Positions 25,291-43,780 of a stretch of 64,000 nucleotides of DNA are shown in pieces. A program made the translations under genes and the position numbers. The stretch lies in NCBI RefSeq assembly GCF_000150275.1, contig NW_002060943.1, positions 9,766,209 to 9,830,208 of the forward strand. Reading direction: 5' to 3'. Under the pieces are notes generated by a model. That model made no database searches. It worked only from the letters and a program-made list of their open reading frames with translations, and had not been told where the DNA came from. Numbering within the stretch: the first letter of the stretch is position 1; the number at the start of each line of letters is the position of its first letter. This DNA comes from Trichoplax adhaerens. Its lineage: Eukaryota; Placozoa; Uniplacotomia; Trichoplacea; Trichoplacidae.

Positions 25291-28023
25291 GAACTGTTGT
25301 CCATCCGTCAATAATACTGTATAATAGTGAGTCGCTATTAGTCACCGACACGACACGACTTACATCCACGAACATTTTTGGTTCATTGCATCGATCTGTC
25401 TTTCAAGTCTTAGGGACTTAATAAAGTGATAACGGGATGACTGCAAAGAATTTTTTATCTCAAGTTTACCATGATCCCTTCAAATGGTAATTCAAGTGAG
25501 ATTGCTTTTAAGTGAGAGAAACTAAGTTTAAAAGTTTCTTTGCTGCGCTGTGCAATTAGTGCACAGTACTGTACTGTACAAATAGTTCATAGCTATCATA
25601 CCGTACACAAAGTGTGTATTTGTACTCGTCGTAAACGTATCTACTACATATCCTTATTAGTGCAGTGGTGTATGATCTATAATAACACTAACCTGTACTA
25701 CTGTACACTGTACAGTACTGTATCTTGCAGTCTAGCTATCGACTATATCTGGCTTTGCGGTGACTCGTAAAATAATTTTGTACATAAAAAATATGCAATA
25801 AAAATTACATAATGGTGCATTGATATGTTTTCGTTTAATCCTTATTGCCAAGTTAGTGGCATTATTTTTATTAACTAATCATACTTTATTGTTAACCTAT
25901 TTACAAGGGCTTTATTTCGAAATGTAACCCTGTTTGCGGTGGCCATCTACTGTGTACGTGAGTTTGCGGATATAGACTTAGGAACGGCAGGCGACATGCC
26001 ACAACAAAATATGGCACTATAACATCAACCGAAATGCATTAAAAATGTACATTATGTTATACTGATGTACAGTACATTACAGATCCAATCAAGGCTTAAG
26101 CATATCTGCTTTCTGGATAAATGGTTTCGTTTCATAGTTTAATAGTTTTAATACATTCGTAATTAACTATAGTGAAATAAGTTTAATTTACAGTATATAA
26201 TGAAGTTCTAGTATGGGATGAAAACATCATTCGCTTCGGCTATGGAATAGAATCGTTTATATGTAATACGTACGGAATCATTCATATTCATCTTCATTAC
26301 GACTACAGAGGACTGTAGTCGATTCATATTTTGCTTATCAAATAAATCGTTTAAACTTGACACAAAAGCTATAACTAATTGTCAGTTTTACTAGAAACTG
26401 TCAATTGAACATTCCTGTGATCCAGTTAATAAATAATTTATGATTGATATAACGGTATAATTTCGTTGGGATCTACTAAGCTTTTATGTTAATAAATTAC
26501 GATGTTGTACAATATTTTGCTGGAACTTGATAACAATAAATGGTAAATTCTAGAAATGCTGTTACTCAAGGTGATCAATTAATTCTGAAGCTGCGAGGGT
26601 ATTTTGCAGTAATACACAGTAAATTCTTGGTAGAGGTCTTTTCTTTAAGCCTTTTGTTATTGGAAATGGTGGAAAGTTGAACTAATCTGTTTTGAATTGG
26701 AGTATTTTTCGCAGAAATAAATTGTCACATGAAATAACTTGCATCAAGAGACTTTTGAGTGTGAGGCTATTCCTGGCAATTAATATACTGTAGCACTGGT
26801 GTTATCGAAATACCAATAGTTCGTTGGGTATAATATTTCTGATATAAAATAACTTTAAGTCATCAAGAATAATGGAAATCTTAAAGAGAATTAGCCTTTA
26901 ATTCCAAATCTTGAAAAATCATAGCAATATATAATGAATTAGCAGTCATATTTCATCGTTGAGCTGTCGTTCCAATAACCACTGGACATACGAGTACATA
27001 TAGTAAATTTATCCATTTGATGAAGTTATAGTTTTAGGGCTTAAAACGATAATAACTACTACTGCCTATTCCTTACAGTAGTACTTACAATTGGAGTCTG
27101 CAAAATGGAACAAATTTCTTGTTGGCATAGACGAATGACCCGGATTTTAGTGTTACAGATTATTCATTTCAAATTATACGGCACGCGAATTAGAAGGATA
27201 ATTCTATAGAATAGTTACGGAGAAAGAGCTGTAACTCAATGCAGCAGACTTATTGTTATCGAATGATGAAAATTCGTCAGAATTTTATGTTCTTGCTTAC
27301 GTAAAACATTGAACAATGCATGTGATACAGCTTATGTCATACTGATAATAGAATTCACTAATTTACTAAAAAATCATAACGTAGCAGTGTTATACTGTAG
27401 TTTATTTTATATATACAAAATACTACAGCGTTGCAAAAACATAGTGATCTTTTAACATCATCAGTTTATCAGTAGCGAGAAGTGGTTGTAGCCGTAATAG
27501 CTACAAGCACAATCGAATTTACTACAATATCTTACACAATTATGGATAAGTTAAGGCTAATAAACAATTATAGACAGCACAACATTTCTATTTATAAAAG
27601 GTCCAAATATTTTGTAATTTCTTGTGTAATATTGCAATACAGAGTGGTCAGAATTGTAAATAATTTATAGAATTTTAACGTATTAATTCTTTGATATCGA
27701 ATAGCATAATTAAGAAGTTTAGTTCACATAACAAGAATTGCTACCAGTAATAGACAATCTGATAAGTACAGGTAACATGCGGAATCTGTATCTTGGCACT
27801 TACATCAACATTGGTGAAATCTAATAAAGAAAAAAATAACTGAGACATTTTTAATAGCTGCCTCATCCTACGACAAACTCCATAATGGTATTAATGAGTT
27901 TGTAAGTTGGTACAGATAAAGGGTATTTGCCTAACAGCTTTTGTTGTAATAGAGGTGTCTGGACGAAGTATCTATCATGAAACAATTAAATACGAGTTAA
28001 TTTATATTTTTAAAGGAATGCAT
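25291..28023. other. Intergenic, downstream of the C12orf56 orthologue
   Basis: About 2.7 kb of AT-rich sequence. A few GTAC motifs occur at 25566-25720, then almost none. I find no exon chain, RNA gene or mobile element. It should include the C12orf56 3' UTR. Confidence 0.55.
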
Positions 28024-31000
28024 TTACGATGAAGCATTAGAATTTGTAAATCGATCTAAAGTTAAAGAAGCAAGTACTACGATGTTAACCATATAATCAT
28101 GGCTTAAGTTGTAAATTTTGCAATTCAATAATGTATGCAAAAAAGAAGGTTTTCGGCTCACTAACTTGAATTCTTCGGCATAGTTGCATTTAATATACTC
28201 AGCAAATTTTTTGCTATTTTGGATGAGTGTGCTCAAGATGGTGAACTTCTGATACAGTTGAGCTATTTCCAGAGGAGATAGGAATTCATTACCAGTGTTA
28301 GATAATTTCTCAAGAGCCGCATCGGTTATTCGTTTTATAAAGTTTTCCTATGAAAATAAAATAAGAAACTGCAGAGGCTATTTAGTAGTAACATTGCGAT
28401 ATTAGCCTTACGCTTTTTTCTTGCTTAGATTCCAGGAAGTTGATGAGCCACCATATATTCATCAAAGGAATAACGTCGCCCCAGTATTTCATCTGTGAAA
28501 AGTATTTACTGAATTTGACATTGCAACAAACTAACATCTATTATTTATACATTAGAGTAGATGTTAGCATTTGTAAATTTTCGGCAGAGAAATAATTGTT
28601 ACCTGTTGAGTTACTAATACAATCTCGAAAATGACAGCAGCAGCCGCATCAGTTATATTCTTTTCTAAGATCATATTCTCATTATCTTCAGCAGAATGCC
28701 ACTTTTCATATTCTAACAATCTCGAAAAATGAGGTCTTTGCAGATTTAAGATGCTATTCATAGAGTTACTGCTAGTACTAGTTACTGCTCCGTTGATCAA
28801 TTTCAGGAGCATTTGGGCCCTACAGAGAGAAGCAAAATGAAATATCGTAAACTAGGTATTTATAAAGCACCTCCAATAGGTATAGTAAAAATAACTGGCT
28901 TTCTGCCACACTGGAAAACTGCGGTCATATTAAAAATGAAGCTTGCAACACTATCATTTAGAAATTTTATTTTTCTAACTTGTGTAATTTGAGAATGGAT
29001 ATTCTTGATGATACGACTTCAGTTTCTCTAAACATATTTCCCAGCACTTCTAGGTAGACCAGGCACAGCCTAAACGTAATTTAAGTGCCAACAGCAAGAT
29101 CAATACATCGGTTACTACTTTCTGGTTGTAATCACATCATTAAATATTATTATGAATTATGACATTTTTGGGGAGATTTAGTTAATTATTCACAGTTATA
29201 ACAGAATCTAGCTAAACAGAAGTTTCTCTGAATAACAAAGAACGCCAGAATAATAAGCACTGTACATTGAGGCTAACCAGAATTACTACAGCATTTCTTG
29301 TTGATTGTTAGCAGTTCTGTTGTGATATATGTTATCATTACAAAATTTATTGTAACACTTTTGGAGGTTACATAAAGTACGATTTAATGTATATATTATA
29401 ATGCTCGATATCTCTACCAATAAATTTTATGCAGTCAATAAAACAGAGTGAGTAATTAGTATTACAATTGATGCGCAATGTTTCGCAATCATCGACACCT
29501 CAGGCAGGTAGCTGTAGATATTCGAACAATTCCTAATGATATCAGATTCTGAGCCGATATTATATACAGTACTTACTCCAGAGTATCAGCTCGTGATTGC
29601 GGAAGCCTCCAATGTGAAATTTCTCTATTCGATGAACAGGTAACATCGGCTAAACTTGTTGCAATATAATTGAAGAGATCTGGCGTCTTCCAAAATAGCT
29701 TTTTCAATGAATAGTTTCTGATACAAGCAGTGTTTAGTTCTTGTAACAACACGTAAATTTCTTCTAATTTTGTGGATGTTAGAATTTCTTCCTTCAACTG
29801 ATTAAACAATTGCAGTTGTTGTTCACTACAGTATTAATAAAATAAAGTCAACCTGGTTTATATTTTGCAATCCCATACTCTTCTAAACTTATATAGTTAT
29901 GGTTAATAAATTACATAAAGCCTAAGCTAAATAGAATTATTATTGTAAACTTTGATGACATTAGTTTCTTGCAGTCCATAGACTCTATACTAAGCACTTT
30001 GTATATGTATACTAGAACTTAGCATCAATCATACTCATGTACTCTAGTACCTGCCAATACGGATGCTAATTGAAGTATCTACATACTGTACTCAGAGTTT
30101 AATATCAACGCGATTTTCCTGTATCTGTATCACATCGAATCATTTTTAGTTTGTATTAGTAACATACTGATACGAAGTCTTTACAGTATATGCAAGGTGA
30201 TACAGATACAGATACTGATACTTGTTTAGTGATACTAAAAGTCATACTAATACTAATACAGCGATGTTCTATTATTACTCTCTACATAGTATTATACTAG
30301 TACAGTATATGTTAATTAAATAAATAAATGTACCTTTACAGTACTTTATTCACATAGTGCATACTATAATTCGTATGCTAATATCTACAAGACTAGTTAA
30401 TACAGCAGTACTAGACCGGTTCAGAATACACAAAGTTATAAAAAGTTAACTTTAGACAATTCCATATCATACTATATCACTCGGGTTAAATCCATGTTTT
30501 AAGGTGTTTATTTAACGCTAACGTCAAATAAAAAATCTTGAAATCTGGAATGATTAATGGCAGCGTAATATGGTATGATATGGAGGTCTAAACTTGAATT
30601 TTTTCAACTTTTGTGAATTCTTAATCGGCCTAATACATACTGCATTGTATGCAGATTACTTCTACGGTATAATTATGCACTTACAGTTCTGCACAGTACA
30701 CAAAAGTTATATCATTTTGTGTTACCATGTATCACCAAAATTTTCTCGGTATCTGAAGCACATGATACTTTCAAATTATGACTTACTACTGATACTGTAT
30801 AAGTATCATTGAACTGATACAAAAGTAATAAGTGATATTGAAATCTGACTGTACTAGAAGTTCATATTCTACTGCCACATATCAGAAACAAATAGTATTT
30901 TGTACTTCTTCTAGAAAACTGATGCGGACGGACATCGAATTAAATTAACATACCCATCCTTAATATGTAGACAACAACAAATATGATTTGTATTTGCGAA

Positions 31001-33719
31001 TACATGAATTAATTAATAATATATGCTAACACGTTTCAATTTCTTAGCGAACGTTTGTTACTTATGCTTTGATAATTCTCACCACATGTGGTACATACGT
31101 TAAATGTTTGCTACTTTTATTGGTGCCAAGTTTTCTTAAATAGTTTGCATCCATTTCTAGGGTTTGCCTCTAAAAAGGAGAAGTTTGCTCGTAAGGGATC
31201 GAAATTATTGACTTGTGGTACAGTAATATGAAACAGTACAATGGTGGAGTTCGTATAGGTGACAGATATTTTCCAGGTAATATGTAACTGTAGCTCTTTT
31301 GTTACTGTACAGCAATTCATATAAAGTAGTTACTTTCTTGCAGCCAAATTACAGTAATGAATGATTTTATGGCATAACGTGAAGTTGTCACGACGTAGCG
31401 TGCTTTTAGTCGAACTGCTAGTAAGTACACATTGTTTTAGCTTTTGAAAGACATGCCTAATACAGTCTAGCAAGCAACTCAACATAAGCCAAATCCCTAA
31501 TGTTCTTCGTTATTCCACTATTCATTTTGTAAACAAGAGTTAAAACTTTAGGTTTAAAGTAAATTTGATTGTAGACAACTAGATATCGTTTAGCTGAGGA
31601 TTTTGTTATTTAAGCAGTACTTTAAGGCGCGTTATGTAGTAAAGTAGTACAATAATATATAAGTCGTAATGATATACAGTAGAAAACATTATTAATTATT
31701 GGGCTAGTATAAGTTTACTGATCAGTTGATCATGCTAAAGATAGTTTTACGTTAAGATAAGTGGTACATGCGCTTACAACGATATTACAAGTAAGAATGC
31801 AGGTACCCGTATAATATATATATATACGCACATGTTATGTATGTAAGAATACAGTAACCTGTTGAACTGCACCTAACGTGTTAGCATAAGATAAGGTGAT
31901 GAATTATTAAGATAAGGGTATAATAGCCTTAATAGGTCATTACGGCTATACTACTATTTAAATGCAGTAAATCCTAAATAAAAGAGACTTTTAGTAAGCT
32001 TACTAGGAGGAGTACTGTATATCAAAGTCCCTCGTGCTAACGCTAACGACTAACAGTGGAAACACAACGGCACATACAGCTTTGATGTTAACCTTACCAT
32101 CATATAATTTTCCCAGGTACTATGCATGTACATAGGCATCTTGGAGGTATCGGATAATATATAAATGTCCACTACCGTCTGATTTCTGTCAATTAAATTA
32201 TAAAAATTCTGTAAATCGTTAGTGGATATTTTTTCTTCCGCGTCTGTAAAATTTGGTGCAAGATTTTTATTTTGCACTGTCTTCTTTCTGACAGTGGATC
32301 TAGGTACACAAGCGGTAGCGGTTGAGGACTTTATCGCATAGTCATCCCTGCTTTGCAATTTCGGACGCTCAGGCAACTTCCTTTGTTCAAGGAGAGAATG
32401 ACTGAGTTGATTGGTAGATCCACCAAATTTGTTTCTAGATTCATTTCCATCGCTAAGGGAAGGTTCGTTAATTGTTGAATTGGGCATAGAGTTTGACATA
32501 CGAGTATTCGCCTGGTTCATGCCTTTCGAGAGTTTCATTGGAAGGTTCGATAGCGTTTGTGAATATAACATACCGTCATCAATAAAATACTGGATTCGTA
32601 TGTGCTGGCACTTTTCCCTATCCTCTCCACTTAAAAAACTTGGCAAATCGTATATCTGAAATACAGTTTAAATTTAATTTAACGTGTTAATCTATAATAC
32701 GGTACTAGCTTAACCCGCATACTATGCTGTGGGAATGAGACTTCTTATAATACACAGATGTTACTAAATCGCAGTATCATAACTGCGGTATCTCGTTTCT
32801 TTGCCTAGTAATTCTTTACTGAGTAGAAGATTGAAAGGCATTAAATTTTGAACCATCATAAGACCGAAGGTAGTGAAAGAAGCTGAAATAATATGCGCAC
32901 TGTAATGCTGCAGATGTGCAGTATGTAACAAATAACGTTAATGAAGTCTATATATGTATAATTAAAACGTAGTTTTATCACAATACTAAGATGCAGAACT
33001 GTAACCTAAAGTAATGTTATCAATCAATCAATCATATTAATGTGCTTGTACGTGGTACATGCAGTTATGGTAGACTGAAAAACCGTAACGAAACGTGGAC
33101 ACTTTATACTATCACACTTAACTAGCTTAACGTCCTACTTATGCATTTTATTGATGAGTACAGTGGCCTATTCAATAAATTTATGAAGTTATGTATTATG
33201 TTTAAGTATTCACTGTCAGTGTGTGTGCTGTAAGATGAATTTGTTGTATTCAGTATTTGTACCCTACTTGCAGGCAATTACACAAACTTCACTGCATCCT
33301 AGTACTAGAGTCGGGTCAACATACAGTAGAGTCGGGTCAACATACAGTAGAGTAGAGTCTTGAGGACTAAATCATCAAAGAATGAACAATTTAAGATCGG
33401 ACTCGAGAAGTTCAGAGCGCCTTATACTGTACGTATATGTAATTATACTGTATAACATACTGAGTACAGTACATACCATTTCCATAGAAAATATGTCGCC
33501 CAATTTAGTGAGAAGTTGAACATTCCTGGGAGGGTTCTCAGTAAGGTATAAATTATCATTGCTTAGAACGATGTATCGAAAGACGTGTTTTTCACGATCC
33601 GAGACAATAACACAAGGTTCAAAACTTCTTAGCGTTTCGTATTCGTTGGGAGGTAAGTTACGTTTTAAAAAGGCATCGACACGATGATTCTTAGGGGCCA
33701 TCACACGACTGCATTCCAA
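28024..33719 (-). CDS. C12orf56: Orthologue of human uncharacterised protein C12orf56
   Basis: Molecular function is unknown in the family. Seven exons: 33477-33719, 32098-32655, 31083-31169, 29577-29797, 28603-28819, 28412-28492, 28024-28347; about 576 residues, near the human length. Landmarks shared with the human protein: VDAFLKRNLPPNEYETLRSF and YLTENPPRNVQ near the N-terminus, STWENYMM, a LKKLFWKTPDLFNYI block, AAAVIFEIVLVTQQ, and the C-terminal FAEYIKCNYAEEF. The middle (about residues 100-220) is Ser/Lys-rich and unconserved. Exon 3 comes from a strong pyrimidine-tract acceptor and an open phase-0 frame with weak similarity. Exon 4 could begin at 29825 if another small exon exists. 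A second in-frame Met lies at 33701. Head-to-head with LAMTOR5 across a GTAC array. Confidence 0.87.
30000..30900. repeat. Degenerate GATAC/ATACT-rich intron segment
   Basis: Inside the third intron of the C12orf56 gene, TGATAC, AGATAC and ATACTAAT words recur irregularly (densest 30190-30265). It looks like a decayed simple repeat. Confidence 0.55.
33307..33350. repeat. Two-copy 22-bp tandem repeat
   Basis: AGAGTCGGGTCAACATACAGT occurs twice in succession, just 3' of the first C12orf56 exon on the minus strand, within intron 1. Confidence 0.85.
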
Positions 33720-33815
33720 CTACTGTATTTATCCTACCACTTGGTAAATTCCATTTGTAAAGTTGTTTATTTACTGTTAATTACAAGATCATTACTTTGC
33801 ATACTTGTCATACGT

Positions 33816-34440
33816 GTGTACAGTACAGTACAGTACTGTATTAACATTGATAGAAACGTTTTTACTGTTAAGAAAAAATAGGACTTGCACCGTTATACGG
33901 TAGCGTACAATTACAATACTGTACAGTACTGTACTGTACTATGCTTAGGTGCTACTGTACTGTACACTACTGTACACTGTACAGTATAACCCGTTTGTTT
34001 ACACTTTACAGTATTGTAGTTTGTAGATATACTGTACTGTACTGTACTGTACAGTGTGCAGTACTAATGGTTGTGCCATCATGAATCATGATCACTAGAG
34101 ACAAATGGAAAGATGAGTTTGTCGCCTAATTTTTAACAGTATTCCAGTGTACTGTACAGTATATGAAGTGTTGTATGAAGTGCGTACGTAAAGATTGGAG
34201 TGAAATCGATAGAGACGACGGGCGGCTGAATACTGTACTGTACAGTGTACAGTACTGTATAGTCAGTACTGTACATTATACTGTACTGTATTGTCTACAA
34301 TGTAAACATGAGTGATGGTTCGCATCTCCATCAAACGGGGATGCGATTGTTGGTTGTTCCGTACTGTACAGTACAGTAAAATACGGTGGCCGAGAGAGGC
34401 CACTACTTCACACTGCACTATTCCTCCACTGTACAGTATA
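33816..34440. promoter_or_regulatory. (GTACW)n array filling the C12orf56/LAMTOR5 bidirectional promoter region
   Basis: The 741 bp between two divergent start codons (33719 and 34461) carries GTAC pentamer clusters at 33816-33841, 33915-34060, 34148-34162, 34231-34292, 34361-34378 and 34429-34438. The sequence shows the array directly. Promoter function is inferred from its being the only space between the two 5' ends. Confidence 0.7.
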
Positions 34441-34460
34441 GGAAACCTCAATGCAGTATA

Positions 34461-35652
34461 ATGGAAAAAGATTTCGAAGGAAAGATCACTGAAGTGTAAG
34501 CAATATTCTTATTCAATGCAGATCCGTAATCTTTAGTTTAGTTGATGCTTATGATACTAATTGATAACAAGATGTAGAGCACATCACAGGGGTGGGGTGG
34601 CTTAGCCTACTACGTGAGTGCAAAAACTACTGTTCTGTAAACGCCAGAACAAAACTGATAAAGCTGTGTGCAATACTTATTGCTATATCAGCTGCAAAAT
34701 GGCTGTATTGATGTGTAAAATATACTCTATAATAGATTACACCGCATAGTCGGAAAAGTAATGTCATTTACCATATAGGAAACTTTAAAATATAATTAAT
34801 TTCGTATTTTTCGTACGTCAAAGTTCATTTAAGACCGTTTATAGATTAGCTCATGATATCGAGCAGTTCGGTGCAGTGTACAGTACAGTATAGTGTATTC
34901 GCTAATAAAATATAAAATATTTAGGCTTTCTGTAGCAGCACAATTTTCAATACCAACAGCAATGGGTGATCATTGGCAGACGAAATAACTTTCTTGAATG
35001 ATAAGGAGTGTTTTTTTATTCTCAAAATTTATCTGCTTCTCTCCTACCGTAATATAGAGCAAACGGAAAAAATGTCACGGGAATCGTCTGTTCCGATACT
35101 CAAGGAATGTGCCTAAAAGGTATTTCCTTAATACTTTTTCACACTGCATATAGGGACTTTAGGTGTTAGTTATCCTAACAGTTATCAGTTACATTCTGTA
35201 AATTGACCGTTTCTAGACTAGTCAAGGTAAACTATCTGCTGCACTCATTTACTAATGCAGAATGCAGTACTTCATTGCTTATACGAACTCTAGTATGTTT
35301 AGCTCCATGAAGTGTTTGTGCATAGCTTTAGTAACGTGTTGCCATCCGAATGCCTCAGCTAGGGGAGTCTGTTCTAAGAAACAAGCTGGAGTTGTTACTG
35401 CTATAATCGAAAGAGCTAAAGAATTAGTATCGGATACCCGCACTAGTAGAATAGATCCCATTGTTATTGTGGAATTTCAATCAAGGTATGTTACTCTGTG
35501 TCTTGCATTTACAGCAGATTGTGGTTTGTGAGCGTATCTCTTGTTCTTTAATAAACTGGCTTTGACAGTTTAACTGTGCAATATTTTTTAGGACGATTCA
35601 CTTTAAGTATATGAAAGCGATCACTATGGCTGTTCATGAAAATATTTCTTAA
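34461..35652 (+). CDS. LAMTOR5: Ragulator complex subunit LAMTOR5 (HBXIP)
   Basis: Small roadblock-fold subunit of the Ragulator scaffold that recruits Rag GTPases and mTORC1 to lysosomes. Four phase-consistent exons: 34461-34495, 35058-35119, 35359-35485, 35592-35652; 94 residues against 91 in human. The start MEKDFEGKITEV parallels the human MEATLEQ start. GIVCSDTQGMCLKARG matches the GVLCTDSQGLNLGCRG strand-turn. KKQAGVVTAIIERAKELVSD matches the central helix, and MKAITMAVHENIS the C-terminal strand. Exon 3 has a longer loop (about 5 residues) before IDPIVIVE. The first exon codes for only 11 full residues; it was chosen because its phase fits and its ATG faces the shared promoter. Confidence 0.92.
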
Positions 35653-36741
35653 AAGTTAATAATATAAAACATAATTCTAATTTAACAGACAGTTAGCCTA
35701 TGCTATAAAGTGCGAAATGGAGTGATATTATATGACATCGTAGATGCATAAATCTATATGTATTGTACTGTATTTACAATCTAGTGTAAAATCTAATCAA
35801 ATTTGCAGTGCTGTATAATGAATACCGGTGCTATGCCTAGCTAATACGAAATATTAGTCTCTGAAAGTTCGGATGTTCTTTCAATTGTAATACGCTTTGA
35901 TCGTAGAGACTACAAATGTCCTCATTTTGCTGAAGGGTCAACATCGTAAAAGGCTGCTGCGTTGCCGTATTAAAGACGATATGTTAATAAATGAATATTT
36001 TATCTGATTTCTAACCTAAAGAAACACTGTACTGTACCAGTCTGTACATAAGATGACTATATCTTCATGAGAAGAAACACCTTCGCTTAGGCTTACTTTG
36101 GCTACTTCAATTGGAAGCTTATTACGCATATCGGCTCATTATGCACTACTCCTAGGATTTTAGTTTCTATTTACAGTTAGTCGCATAAATAGAGTATTCA
36201 CATATAACATGCACTCAGAATTTCAAAACTAAAATTTAACTTAGAAGATTTTTAATGAGAATATAGTCACTATTTACAAGTATAGTTACAGAAGTACGAG
36301 TATATTAGGTACTTTCCAATCTCTAGTCAAATTTGGTGGTCAAGCTCATTGATAATTATAATGAATACATATAATTAATAGAATTTTAAAAGGAATTAAT
36401 TCATAGAATTCTACCTTAACATACGTAAGCTATAAACGGTGTTAAAATAACTGCTACGGTTAAAAATTTCACCGTTGAACACCATCAAAATATTTCAACG
36501 CAGTATTTGTATGCCTAGAAACTATAAATCACTAGTTCGATAATGTACATAGCATTACGTATTTGTTAAAAAAACAGTACTGCACTACTGCGTAAGGAAT
36601 ATAGTATAGTTACATCAGTAGAGATCGCCATAATGTACGATTAGGAATTAATTAATCCAACATTGCTATTGAAAATATCTATTACTCCTGTCTAATAACA
36701 ATAAATTTTACCACAGATTAAATACTAAATGCATTGTTCTA
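35653..36741. other. Convergent intergenic space, LAMTOR5 and RTCB 3' ends
   Basis: About 1.1 kb, AT-rich, presumably two 3' UTRs. There is no reading frame and no dense GTAC array, only an isolated motif near 36029. Confidence 0.55.
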
Positions 36742-42979
<6,238 letters not shown>

Positions 42980-43020
42980 TGTCGCAGAGATTGATCACAT
43001 TCGCAGCACTCTACTAGTGT

Positions 43021-43366
43021 TACAGTACAGTACTATACTTTACACTGTCATGGAATACTAAATACTGTACTGTACTGTACACTGTAGTCCATGACACTTT
43101 ACTGTAGCCGGCAGTAATAAAACAGGAACAGTAGTTTCTGTAAAAGTGTACACTGTACAGTGTACAGTACACTACTGTAGCACGGTACTGTACTGTACTG
43201 TACAGTACTGTACAGTACAGTACAGTAGACCGTTCAACTTGATTTTGATACGTTTCAGCATACAGTACAGTACTATAGAATTCTGAACGTCCAGTTAAAA
43301 TCTGAACGGTCTACAGTACAGTACAATACAGTTTCTGATAGAGTACTGTACTGTACAGTACTGTGT
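43021..43366. promoter_or_regulatory. (GTACW)n array in the RTCB/POLR2L bidirectional promoter region
   Basis: Dense GTAC pentamers in the 597-bp space between divergent start codons (42979 and 43577), with an embedded perfect 12-bp inverted pair, GTAGACCGTTCA at 43225-43236 and TGAACGGTCTAC at 43303-43314. The array is seen directly; promoter role is inferred from position. Confidence 0.72.
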
Positions 43367-43555
43367 AACTAGACGTCTTACCGTATCTTTCTATGGACTG
43401 TATCTATTGAAAGCTTTTCGACGTAAGACTTCAGCAGATCCGTCAGACTTTGTGACATTTACTGAGCGCTAAAATCAAATCAAAGTAGTGATTTATTTTC
43501 CTTACTTGATGGTGCACTTATACGAATCAGACTAGAATTACAGTAGTTTAAATAA

Positions 43556-43780
<225 letters not shown>

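Noticed and set aside
31170-31320. Minus-strand frame in the C12orf56 region
   Set aside because: Only 31083-31169, in another frame, fits the gene's phase and similarity. The rest has no match and no compatible donor.
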